Below are positions 8,190 to 15,619 of a stretch of 43,746 nt of DNA, one piece after another (position 1 is the stretch's first letter; each line of letters starts with the position of its first letter). The position numbers and the translations under genes were made by a program. Under the pieces are notes generated by a model that worked only from the letters and a program-made list of their open reading frames with translations, was not told where the DNA came from and did no database searches. This DNA comes from Smithella sp. Its GTDB lineage: Bacteria > Desulfobacterota > Syntrophia > Syntrophales > Smithellaceae. The stretch covers positions 196,178 to 239,923 of the forward strand of contig JAGPFC010000001.1 of assembly GCA_018056685.1 (NCBI GenBank), in the 5' to 3' direction.

Positions 8190-8750
8190 ATGAACGTAAA
8201 AGGCATCATTTATATGACAGGAAAGAATGCTATCGTTGAAGTTTTTGGCCTGGAACCTTGGAATTCCTTTATGGTTAAACTGGCGGCAAAGGACAAATTT
8301 TTCAGCAATCCGATTATGTCAATTACTCCCGTTCCGTTGGATAAATTCATCCTCTTTCTTGACGAGTTGGTTAAAGAATTTTTCAACAACGACATGATGC
8401 AGTACGTGACATTTGGTAAGGTCGCGGCTCAATTCGTACTGTCAGATGAAGGTATGTACAAAGCTTATCGGCTCACCAAGGATAAAAAAACAATCGTCGA
8501 AATGATAGTGCCTAAGCTCTGGGCGACCTATTTTGACGAAGGTATGGTTACGGCAAAGCTCGAGAACAACGTTGCTTATTTCAAAGTTACTGGACTTAAA
8601 TTCAAGCATCGTTACTTCGAGTTCCTTGTTATGGGTTTCTTACAGAAGGCCCTCAAAATATACGGTATGAAAAATGTTCCCAAACTGCTCAGGAGTATGG
8701 TAGCCGGCGATGAGGATGTTTGTTACCAGTTTGAACTAAAAGACGCTTAG
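8190..8750 (+). CDS. Unknown ~186-residue protein, paralogue of the one at 39577
   Basis: 186 residues, no signal peptide or clear membrane helix. Roughly half of the residues are identical by eye to the product at 39577-40140. Shared blocks: N-terminal MN.KGI.Y, EFFNND.MQY..FGK, lP..W.TYFD.G...AK.ENNVA..K.TGL, Y.EFLVMG, and the end AGD.D..YQF.LKD. The lP.lW..yfd.G ... AGDeD..Y.F.L layout reminds me of DUF2378-type or V4R/heme-NO-binding-like sensor folds, but I cannot establish this. GGAG lies 9 bases before the ATG. Followed by a repeat-filled gap and the Fic gene. Function unknown. Confidence 0.6.
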   Translation: MNVKGIIYMTGKNAIVEVFGLEPWNSFMVKLAAKDKFFSNPIMSITPVPLDKFILFLDELVKEFFNNDMMQYVTFGKVAAQFVLSDEGMYKAYRLTKDKKTIVEMIVPKLWATYFDEGMVTAKLENNVAYFKVTGLKFKHRYFEFLVMGFLQKALKIYGMKNVPKLLRSMVAGDEDVCYQFELKDA

Positions 8751-8751
8751 C

Positions 8752-8997
8752 GAGCCAAGCTGATAATGACACCCGCTGAGAACAAGTGTAACGACGTTCG
8801 AAGCGTTGGTGGAATTATCCTAGGAGCGAAGCGACGTAGGAAAACGAGTTATGCGAAGTTCAAAGCGTAAATCGAACTATCCAATCCACGATTTATCGGG
8901 ATTGGGAGCTATCCCAGGAGCGTAGCGACGCGGGATAGTGATTACCTTGAATAGACTATCCCCGAAGCGAAGCGGAGCGGGGCACTATCCACTAACC
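8752..8997 (+). repeat. Mosaic hairpin repeat cluster 2 (gap 8751-9110)
   Basis: Starts right after the stop codon at 8750: GAGCCAAGCTGATAATGACA, CCCGCTGAGAACAAGTGTAA, GTTCGAAGCGTTGGTGGAAT, then several copies of the TATCC hairpin, for example CTATCCCAGGAGCGTAGC with CGACGCGGGATAGT (8909-8939) and ACTATCCCCGAAGCGAAGC with GGAGCGGGGCA. It ends in CACTATCCACTAACCACC. Three TATCC-type hairpins occur within 150 bases. Confidence 0.75.
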
Positions 8998-9018
8998 ACC
9001 ATCAACCACTTCTTTTTC

Positions 9019-9110
9019 TGGTGGACATTATTCCGGACAAATAATACTTGATAATTGCCAAATATAGTGTATTTATAAGGCGTTGTTAAATTAATTAACC
9101 GGACATTTTT
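9019..9110 (+). repeat. Conserved upstream segment of Fic copy 1
   Basis: TGGTGGACATTATTCCGGAC through to the Fic start is nearly identical to 42795-42886. It contains two CCGGACA direct repeats, TATAGTGTATTTATAAGGCG and an A/T-rich leader, but no Shine-Dalgarno motif before the ATG. The copy number and conservation suggest that the gene moves or is copied with its own promoter. Confidence 0.7.
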
Positions 9111-10283
9111 ATGGACATTTACGGGAAGGAATTATTATCAAATAATATCAAAAATCGTATAGAAACCGCTCGCTCCGGTTTCTTTACCTTTCAGATGGGT
9201 ATCGATTCCGTTAAAGTCTCCATGCCTCTGCAGCGAGTCACCGATGCCCAAAAACGGTTTTTGAGTTCGCCTTTATCCCAGGTGGCTGAACGTCTGGAGC
9301 AGGAAGTTCTGGTCAGCAGTATTTTCAGCACCAATACCATTGAGGGCGGCACACTTACCGAGGAAGAAACAAAGGAAGCCATCACGATAGACCCGGAGCG
9401 CGTGAAGGCCGAGGAACAGCGCCGCGCCGTCAATATCAAAACGGCTTATGAAATAGCGGAAAAGTCAGCGCAAAGTTCCGACTGGCGCCTGTCTGTTTCT
9501 TTCATAAAAAATATCCATGCCACCGTTACCGGCGGTATTTCGCACAAATACAACAAGCCGGGCAAAATACGCAACAACCCTAAAAATATCGTAACCCACG
9601 TTGGAGATGCAGCCCACGGCGGACAATACAAGCCGCCGCGGTACGGAGGCGATATCGAACTTTTATTGGAGAATCTGGTCAAATGGCACGATGAACTCAC
9701 CGCCGCCGAAATACCTGCCCTGATAAGAGCGCCTCTGATGCATTACTATTTTGAATTAATTCACCCCTTCTGGGATGGCAATGGCCGTGTCGGTCGCGTG
9801 CTGGAAGCCACCGTGCTGCATCATGCCGGATTCCGCTACGCCCCATTCGCCATGGCGCGCTATTATCTCGAACAGATTGATCAATACTTCACCCTGTTCA
9901 ATTTTTGCCGTAAACAATCCGAAAAAAAAACGGCCTATCCGAACACTCCGTTTGTCCTGCTTCATCTTGAAGGAATGCTGACTAGCATCAACCGCCTGCA
10001 CGACCGGGTAAACGATATGGTAAAATCACTCCTGTTCGAATCGCACATCAAGCATTTGCGTGATACAAAAGAAATCAACCTGCGCCAGTATGCCATTCTG
10101 ACCCAGATTATGGAACGCGGCAAACCCATGCCGATAGACGAACTGCGCCGCGCGCCCTGGCATAAAGCCCTTTACGCCAAATTGGGCGACAAAACCAAAC
10201 AGCGCGATTTGAGCAAACTTCGCGAGCAGAAGCTTCTGTATATTGATGAGAAAGGCCTTGTCCGCCCGGGAGTTACAAAATAA
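9111..10283 (+). CDS. Fic family protein (AMP-transferase-type), class II
   Basis: 390 residues. Catalytic Fic motif HPFWDGNGRVGR at residues 218-229 with the invariant His218. An inhibitory-helix motif of the (S/T)xxxE(G/N) type, TNTIEG, lies at residues 74-79, N-terminal to the Fic core; this defines a class II self-inhibited Fic enzyme whose Glu78 would block ATP. An N-terminal Fic_N-like segment and a C-terminal winged-helix-like region (INLRQYAILTQIMERGKPMPIDELRR) are present. Family knowledge: Fic proteins transfer AMP (or another phosphate group) onto hydroxyls of target proteins; the target is unknown. No ribosome-binding motif is visible. Nearly identical to the partial copy at 42887. 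Flanked on both sides by mosaic repeats, so it behaves as a cassette. Confidence 0.93.
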   Translation: MDIYGKELLSNNIKNRIETARSGFFTFQMGIDSVKVSMPLQRVTDAQKRFLSSPLSQVAERLEQEVLVSSIFSTNTIEGGTLTEEETKEAITIDPERVKAEEQRRAVNIKTAYEIAEKSAQSSDWRLSVSFIKNIHATVTGGISHKYNKPGKIRNNPKNIVTHVGDAAHGGQYKPPRYGGDIELLLENLVKWHDELTAAEIPALIRAPLMHYYFELIHPFWDGNGRVGRVLEATVLHHAGFRYAPFAMARYYLEQIDQYFTLFNFCRKQSEKKTAYPNTPFVLLHLEGMLTSINRLHDRVNDMVKSLLFESHIKHLRDTKEINLRQYAILTQIMERGKPMPIDELRRAPWHKALYAKLGDKTKQRDLSKLREQKLLYIDEKGLVRPGVTK

Positions 10284-10295
10284 AAGAATATGTTT

Positions 10296-10317
10296 TCCCG
10301 GCGAAGGCGGGAATCCA
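10296..10317. repeat. Short REP-like palindrome
   Basis: TTCCCGGCGAAGGCGGGAATCC has arms CCCG/CGGG around GCGAAGG, 13 bases after the Fic stop. It resembles the widespread CCCGGCGAAGGCCGGG-type intergenic palindromes; a related CATCCCGG..CCGGATCC stretch lies near 20357. Could act as a weak transcript end. Confidence 0.4.
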
Positions 10318-10343
10318 TGTCTTTTTTCACTATCCACCATTTA

Positions 10344-10602
10344 ATGAGCCAAGCTGAGAACGAATGAAATGAAGTTCTAAGCGTAAGGCGAATTATCCCA
10401 GGAGCGTAGCGACGCGGGACACCATCCACCATTCACTGCTTTTCCCTTCACCATCCACCGTATTTAATTTTTTTCTTGATTTCTGTCCGAAAAAGGCGTT
10501 TAAAAAACCCTGTCCCACTTTTTTAAGCAGCGGTACTGACACTCGCTAAGAACGAATCCCGATTTATCGGGACGAAGTTCGAAGCGCAAGTGGAATTATT
10601 CC
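10344..10602 (+). repeat. Mosaic hairpin repeat cluster 3 (gap 10284-10797)
   Basis: Two pieces. 10344-10460: GAGCCAAGCTGAGAACGAAT, then GAATTATCCCAGGAGCGTAG, CGACGCGGGACACCATCCAC and CATTCACTGC. 10537-10602: TGACACTCGCTAAGAACGAA, an inserted CCCGATTTATCGGGA hairpin, and GAAGTTCGAAGCGCAAGTGG. The rest of the 514-base gap shows no gene; an AATTAGGAG ribosome site for the next gene lies at its end. Confidence 0.7.
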
Positions 10603-10797
10603 CCTGCAGTGAAAACGTAAAGGGGGAGCAGTACCTTATAATTACTCTCTGCATGTTTCACTGAAATTAATTTGTAATGTTAATTAGAGGCTATACAAGA
10701 ATTAGCGACAGCGCCCTATTTTTATTAGGTCTTGGACTGGAATTATTTAAAGGGTTACAAGTAGACTCCATCAATAAATCTCAATTAGGAGATTTAT

Positions 10798-11949
10798 ATG
10801 TTCATAAAAAACTTGTTTGTAACATTTTGCTTTTTCACCCGTCTTACGGAAGCAGCTGCTCATCTGCTGAGCGTAAGATTTTTCCTTCCCCAGCTTTTCA
10901 GGCTCCGGTATGCAAATATGGGTGGGATGGATCCCGATTTATTTACCCGGCAACTGCAAGGTTGTAGATCATTCAAGGAAGCGGCGTGGTGCGGATACTG
11001 GAATGCGATTGCACAGGACTATGAATCAAAGGCGGAGGAGCTTATAAAACAAAAAGGAAATACCGCTCTTGATGAAGTCCGTTCTCTGATTCGGAAAGCA
11101 ACCACCTACTACGCTGTCAGCGCATTCCCCGGTACCTCTCCCCTGAGAATGAAGGCATACGACAAGGCCCGGGAGTTCTCCACGCGCCATATCCGCCTGT
11201 TCGATGACCGGGTGGAAAAGCTGACGCTAAAGCTTGGCGACGAAACCGTTGAGGGGTTCTATCGATTTCCCGCGGGTGATGCCAAAGTGCCCATGGTCAT
11301 TGTTACCAACGGCCTCGAGGGAACACTGCAGGAGATTCTGTTCCCGCTCATGAAATACCGGGATGCCAACATCGGACTGTTTGTTATGGAGATGCCGGGA
11401 ACCTACGCATATAAAAATCCGATGTCGGCAGATTCAGAAGCCATTTACAGCGGCGTCATCAGTCATTTTGCGCGCCATCCGCGCGTCGATGAAAAGCGAA
11501 TCGCCATGGTGGGGGTAAGCTTTGGGGCGTACTGGTCCGCGAGGATGGCGGCGGTAGACCAACGGCTCTCATGCGCAGTGGCGTGCGGGGCTCCCTTGCA
11601 TTATGCCTTCGGCGCTGCGGGCTTTTTGGGAAAACCTGCGATCATCGTGACCGTTTTAATGAAGGTCGTCGGTGCTAAATACCTCCACTCCCTGGACAGA
11701 AAGTTGAGCGATCTGTCATTTGAGAAGAACGACCTGTATCGGCGTATAAGCTGTCCCCTGCTTGTCATAAACGGCGATAATGATACGCTCCTCGGCACAA
11801 AGGATTCCGAAGTGCTGGCCATGAAAGTGCCTAAAGGATTTTTGAAGCTCTATGAAAACGACGACCATTGTGCGATGGGACATTATAATGAGTGGCTTGA
11901 CCTCACCTTTGAATGGCTGCATATGCAATTCAATAAAGGGGACTCATAG
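10798..11949 (+). CDS. Alpha/beta hydrolase, FrsA/DUF1100-like
   Basis: 383 residues: a helical N-terminal cap (~1-130) and an alpha/beta hydrolase core. The nucleophile elbow is GVSFGAYW (Ser of GxSxG), the acidic residue is probably in INGDNDTL, and the His is in ENDDHCAMGHYNEW near the C-terminus. The strand VPMVIVTNGLEGTLQEILFP would carry the oxyanion hole. The layout fits the FrsA-like esterase group; the substrate is unknown. The first ~35 residues are hydrophobic (MFIKNLFVTFCFFTRLTEAA) and could be a membrane anchor or a wrong start; the AGGAG 7 bases before this ATG supports the start. It stands alone between two repeat-filled gaps. Confidence 0.82.
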   Translation: MFIKNLFVTFCFFTRLTEAAAHLLSVRFFLPQLFRLRYANMGGMDPDLFTRQLQGCRSFKEAAWCGYWNAIAQDYESKAEELIKQKGNTALDEVRSLIRKATTYYAVSAFPGTSPLRMKAYDKAREFSTRHIRLFDDRVEKLTLKLGDETVEGFYRFPAGDAKVPMVIVTNGLEGTLQEILFPLMKYRDANIGLFVMEMPGTYAYKNPMSADSEAIYSGVISHFARHPRVDEKRIAMVGVSFGAYWSARMAAVDQRLSCAVACGAPLHYAFGAAGFLGKPAIIVTVLMKVVGAKYLHSLDRKLSDLSFEKNDLYRRISCPLLVINGDNDTLLGTKDSEVLAMKVPKGFLKLYENDDHCAMGHYNEWLDLTFEWLHMQFNKGDS

Positions 11950-12014
11950 GGACGCCCCTAAAATACCAAGTTTCTATTTATTCCAGTAACTGATGAAATT
12001 CGGCGGACTTATTC

Positions 12015-12228
12015 TTCAGCCTTTGTTGCACTCGTCTTCCTACGTCGTTTCACTCCGAGGATAGTTCGACTAACGTTGCGAGCATCATTTCATTTGCTCT
12101 TAACGAGTCTCACCATCAGCGGGTGTCATTATCAGCTTGCCACGATCCCACTACGCTTCGCTTCGGGGATAGTTCGGCTTACGCTTCATACTTCGTTGTA
12201 CTCGTCTTCAGCTTGCCTCACTACTTTA
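12015..12228 (-). repeat. Mosaic hairpin repeat cluster 4 (gap 11950-12341)
   Basis: Minus-orientation copies: CCTACGTCGTTTCACTCCGA then GGATAGTTCGAC; CTCTTAACGAGTCTCACC; CAGCGGGTGTCATTATCAGC; CACTACGCTTCGCTTCGGGG then ATAGTTCGGC; CAGCTTGCCTCACTAC. Downstream, AAAAAGCGCATTGCT (12272-12286) recurs inverted at 32322-32336 next to another copy. Otherwise the 392-base gap shows no gene. Confidence 0.7.
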
Positions 12229-12341
12229 TTTTATTGACTTATCAAATCGTCAATTTTATATTCGACAATAAAAAAGCGCATTGCTTAACAGGAAAAAATA
12301 AGAACAGCGCCCTATTTATTTTCTCGAAAAAGGAATAGCGC

Positions 12342-13157
12342 ATGAAGGATTATGGCATCAGTCTTAAACGGCAGGAACACATAGCAATCATTACCCTCGA
12401 TCGACCAGCAAAACATAACGCCCTCGACGAGCATATGTGGAACTGTATGGATGACGTGGTTGCCAAACTTAGGCAAAACCTTCCGCGCGTTATTGTCATC
12501 ACCGGTGCCGGAGAAAAGGCTTTCTGTGCAGGATTTGATGTGAATCCGGAAAATCCTTTACTTACTCCTATATTATCCGCAGCCGAAAGCCACGACAAAC
12601 GCCCGGCTCATGAACTCATTTACCGTATCAGAACAAGCATTGACAAACTTGTCTCATTGCCGGTTCCCATCATCGCCGCAATTAATGGACTGGCTTACGG
12701 CGGCGGCGCAGAAATCGCCGCCCGCTGCGACCTGCGTGTTATGAATCCCCATGCTGTATTCTGTTTTTCCGAAGTACGGCTTGGCCTCATGCCTGACCAT
12801 GGCGGAGTCGTAGGCCTTTCTAAACTCGTGGGCGCATCACGTGCCGCCGATCTCATTCTCACGGCACGAAAAGTAAATGCACAGGAAGCCCTTCATCTCG
12901 GTTTGACCAACCGCATTAGTGCGCCGGGCAAGGCTCTTGATGAAGCCTTAACTCTTGCTGTCGACATCAGCGAAAACGGCCCACGTGCCGTCCGTCATGC
13001 TTTGGCCGTAATCAGAAGAACCGGCGACCTGACAACGCAGGAAGCCCTGGAACTGGAAACACAACAAGCAGTTGACCTCATCGCGAGCGGTGAATGCATC
13101 CACGGTGTTGCCGCCTTCCTCACCCGCCAAAAGCCAGAGTTCCCTGAACCGGAATAA
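12342..13157 (+). CDS. Enoyl-CoA hydratase/isomerase (crotonase) family protein 1
   Basis: 271 residues, one crotonase domain. Motifs: ITLDRPAKHNALDEHMW, the oxyanion-hole strand GAGEKAFCAGFDV, NGLAYGGGAEIAARCDLRV, and FCFSEVRLGLMPDHGG, whose Glu aligns with Glu144 of rat enoyl-CoA hydratase; the place of Glu164 appears to hold Asp (RAADLILTA). Hydratase activity on an unsaturated acyl-CoA is plausible but the exact substrate is open. An AAGGA ribosome site precedes the ATG. Stands alone between two repeat clusters, so probably its own transcript. Confidence 0.9.
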   Translation: MKDYGISLKRQEHIAIITLDRPAKHNALDEHMWNCMDDVVAKLRQNLPRVIVITGAGEKAFCAGFDVNPENPLLTPILSAAESHDKRPAHELIYRIRTSIDKLVSLPVPIIAAINGLAYGGGAEIAARCDLRVMNPHAVFCFSEVRLGLMPDHGGVVGLSKLVGASRAADLILTARKVNAQEALHLGLTNRISAPGKALDEALTLAVDISENGPRAVRHALAVIRRTGDLTTQEALELETQQAVDLIASGECIHGVAAFLTRQKPEFPEPE

Positions 13158-13294
13158 TATCAGATAAGGGCATGGGGGCAAATCTTTAATCTTGATAATT
13201 GAAGGCACGAAAGAAACTGGATTTACCCTAAAGGGCACCATGGCCCGCCTACGCGAATGACAAATCAATGCAACGCAGCTAAAGCTGCGCACTA

Positions 13295-13484
13295 CATTTC
13301 TGAAATTTGGGACTCATCGACCCCATTCCGTCCCTGCCAACAAGTTGGCGGGATAGTTCGACTTACAAATATTACTGCACTACGTTTGTAATATTTGAGT
13401 CTCACTACTTCGCTTCGGGGATAAGCGCCTCTAACGCTTCGAGCGGCACTTCGCTTGCTCTCAGCGAGTGTCGCCAAATACCTG
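13295..13484 (-). repeat. Mosaic hairpin repeat cluster 5, overlapping the 3' end of the dus gene
   Basis: Minus-orientation copy: GGATAGTTCGACTTACAAAT, an ATATTAC..GTAATATT hairpin, TTTGAGTCTCACTACTTCG, CTTCGGGGATAAG, CTAACGCTTCGAGCGGCACT and CTCTCAGCGAGTGTCGCC. The last element encodes the final Gly-Asp-Thr-Arg-stop of the dihydrouridine synthase (13461-13475). It fills most of the 303-base gap 13158-13460. Confidence 0.72.
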
Positions 13485-14444
13485 ATTCACGACATCAATA
13501 TAATTATCCCGGTGATGGGTTTTATTTATTTTCTTGCGAATTTTGTCTCCGTTTTCAAAAAAGCCTCCCATGAAAGTCCAGATTTCTTTCATTTTGTTGG
13601 TGATATGCGAGGGGCCGGACAAGACTTTCAAATATTCATCAAATAAATGATCATGAAAAGCCCTGATGATTTTGATTTTTTCTTCATAAGGCTTTTCCGT
13701 ATGAAATTTAATTTTTTCCGCAAGGAAGGGATTTCCAATCAGGCCTCTGCCGATCATCCATCGTTTAATTGAACCGAACCGATGAGAGAGCATCTCAAAT
13801 TTCTCAAAGGAATCTATGTCTCCGTTATAGACAACCGTGTGTTGCGAGAGATGAAGGCACTGTTCGAACATATCGAGATCAACTTCGCCTTGATACATCT
13901 GCTCGCCGGTTCTCGGATGGATGATCAGTTCGTCGATCGGAAACCGGTTGAAAATCGGAATGAGCTGCAGCACTTCGTCGGGATAGGTTAATCCTATTCT
14001 GAGCTTGATCGATAATTTCGGTTTTAGAGCAGGCATGGTCTTCTCAAGAAAAGATTCGATCCTGTCCGGATAACAAAGCATCCCCGCCCCTCTGCCCTTC
14101 TTCACAACCATACCGAATGGACAGCCGATGTTCCAGTTTACGGTGCCGTGTCCGATGTCATATAACGCATTGGCAAGTTTGGTGAAGTCATCAGGGTTGG
14201 AACTCATGATCTGCGGTATCGTGGGAATACCTGTATTTTGATCAGGGTAATGTTCACGCAGAAGGTGACTCATCGATTTCATTTTCTTCGTTGGGGAAAG
14301 AAACGGCGCAATGGCCATGTCAACGCCCTTAAAATAAACAGGGAACAGGTTGCGGTAAATCCTGTCGGTCACGCCCTGGAGGGGTGCAAGGTAGATCATG
14401 GGTAATTTGTAAATCCTTTGTTCTTTGGCTGTCGGCAACTTCAC
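13461..14444 (-). CDS. tRNA-dihydrouridine synthase family protein
   Basis: 327 residues. FMN-dependent TIM-barrel enzyme that reduces uridine in the tRNA D-arm. Seen: MIYLAPLQGVTDRIYRNLF at the start of the barrel, the catalytic-cysteine segment VNWNIGCPFGMVVKKGRGAGML, SIKLRIGL, ELIIHPRTGEQMYQG, VVYNGDI and WMIGRGLIGNPFLAEKI. The Dus A/B/C subgroup cannot be set by eye. Start: a GTG at 14444 gives the longest frame, with a poorly spaced GGAAG; the ATG of MIYLAP (14399) is an equally likely start because the conserved barrel begins there. The last four codons and stop lie in a copy of the mosaic repeat, so the native C-terminus seems to have been replaced. Confidence 0.9.
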   Translation of the reverse strand: MKLPTAKEQRIYKLPMIYLAPLQGVTDRIYRNLFPVYFKGVDMAIAPFLSPTKKMKSMSHLLREHYPDQNTGIPTIPQIMSSNPDDFTKLANALYDIGHGTVNWNIGCPFGMVVKKGRGAGMLCYPDRIESFLEKTMPALKPKLSIKLRIGLTYPDEVLQLIPIFNRFPIDELIIHPRTGEQMYQGEVDLDMFEQCLHLSQHTVVYNGDIDSFEKFEMLSHRFGSIKRWMIGRGLIGNPFLAEKIKFHTEKPYEEKIKIIRAFHDHLFDEYLKVLSGPSHITNKMKEIWTFMGGFFENGDKIRKKINKTHHRDNYIDVVNQVFGDTR

Positions 14445-14648
14445 AGGGATTGCTTCTTCCTGATAGCGGCCGGTTTGTCAAGGATAATAGTTGACAGGTA
14501 TATGACAAGCTTTTTGCAACAACCCCTCAGGTAACTCAGTCATGCCTTTTCCGCTTTCACTCTCCATGTGAATTTGTTATAGAGAGCTTAAGGCAGTAGA
14601 ACTCTCACGTCCTATTTTCAATTAAACTAATATAAACGAGGTATTAAG

Positions 14649-15416
14649 ATGAGCGATACAGTTTTAAAGGAATTAAAAGATGGTGTTCTGTTGTTGACGT
14701 TGAACAGGCCCGAGAAGAAGAATTCGTTCAACACCGAACATTGGACGGCTCTGGCCGCCCAACTGGATGCGGCACGCGTTGACGACGATGTGACGGTGGT
14801 CGTCCTCACCGGCGCGGGCAATGATTTTTCGGCAGGCCAGGATTTGAGGGACGCCGTTGTTCCCGGCGCGTTGGATAGTTATCGAATTACGGAGCGTGCA
14901 GTTGTTGACTTTGACAAACCGCTTGTCGGCGCGGCCAAGGGGGTTGCCGTCGGCGGAGGCGCGACCATGCTGTTCCATTGCGATGTGCTCTATGTGGGTG
15001 AAAGTCTGCGCATGCGTCTGCCCTTCAATAGCCTGGGCATGGCGCCGGAGTTTGCCAGCAGCTATATGTTACAGACGCTCATTGGACCGCAGCGGGCGGC
15101 CGAGCTGCTTTTTACCACGGAATGGATAGATGCCGATAAAGCGCTGGAGACAGGCATCGCCTCCCGTAAGTTCAAGGATGAGGAGCTTTTGCAAAACGCG
15201 ATGGCGAAAGCCGCCGAAATAGCGCAGTTGCCGTTGAGTTCCCTGCTGGAAACGAAGAGGTGTCTAAAAATGGCGCATAAAGCGGGCATTGAAGCTGCCT
15301 TGAAGATTGAACGGGAAGCCATGGACAGACTGAAAGGCGGACCGGCAAGTGTAGAGGCTATGATGGCCTTCATGGAGAAACGAAAACCGAATTTCCGCAA
15401 CCTGAAGAAAAAATAG
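14649..15416 (+). CDS. Enoyl-CoA hydratase/isomerase (crotonase) family protein 2
   Basis: 255 residues. Motifs: LLTLNRPEKKNSFNTEHW, GAGNDFSAGQDLRD, AAKGVAVGGGATMLFHCDVLY and MRLPFNSLGMAPEFASSYML. The Glu144 place of hydratases is Asn-Ser here, while a Glu is kept in the APEF loop and in RAAELLFT; this is the pattern of enoyl-CoA isomerases/PaaG-like members more than of hydratases. A GAGGT ribosome site lies 8 bases before the ATG. Convergent with fdhA1 across a shared terminator. Cytoplasmic role in acyl-CoA metabolism; substrate not known. Confidence 0.88.
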   Translation: MSDTVLKELKDGVLLLTLNRPEKKNSFNTEHWTALAAQLDAARVDDDVTVVVLTGAGNDFSAGQDLRDAVVPGALDSYRITERAVVDFDKPLVGAAKGVAVGGGATMLFHCDVLYVGESLRMRLPFNSLGMAPEFASSYMLQTLIGPQRAAELLFTTEWIDADKALETGIASRKFKDEELLQNAMAKAAEIAQLPLSSLLETKRCLKMAHKAGIEAALKIEREAMDRLKGGPASVEAMMAFMEKRKPNFRNLKKK

Positions 15417-15555
15417 TTTTCAAGAGAATTCGGGGGAGGAATTCGAATTTGAGGGACATAGGAATTCGAGTAACATAACACTTAATTAACAAAAATAATG
15501 GATTTCCACCTGCGTAGCCTAAAGGGCATCTTCGACGAGGAATGACACATTGGAC

Positions 15556-15592
15556 AAAAAAGCTATGCCTCTTTGCAGAGACATAGCTTTTT
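15556..15592. terminator. Bidirectional intrinsic terminator between crotonase 2 and fdhA1
   Basis: Stem AAAAAGCTATG / CATAGCTTTTT with inner CTCT/AGAG and a four-base loop TTGC. It is followed by T-rich sequence on the plus strand and preceded by A5 (T5 on the minus strand), so it can stop both convergent transcripts. Confidence 0.85.
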
Positions 15593-15619
15593 ATTTTTGT
15601 TTTGGTTAATTAATTATAG

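Noticed and set aside
8752..8997. CRISPR-like array
   Set aside because: The repeats are imperfect, palindromic, of unequal length and without regular spacers; no cas genes nearby.
10021..10045. TTCGAATC resembling a tRNA T-arm
   Set aside because: It lies inside the Fic coding frame and no acceptor or anticodon arms can be drawn.
12123..12338. 71-codon plus-strand ORF before crotonase 1
   Set aside because: Mostly repeat sequence; the hydrophobic stretch comes from A/T-rich DNA.
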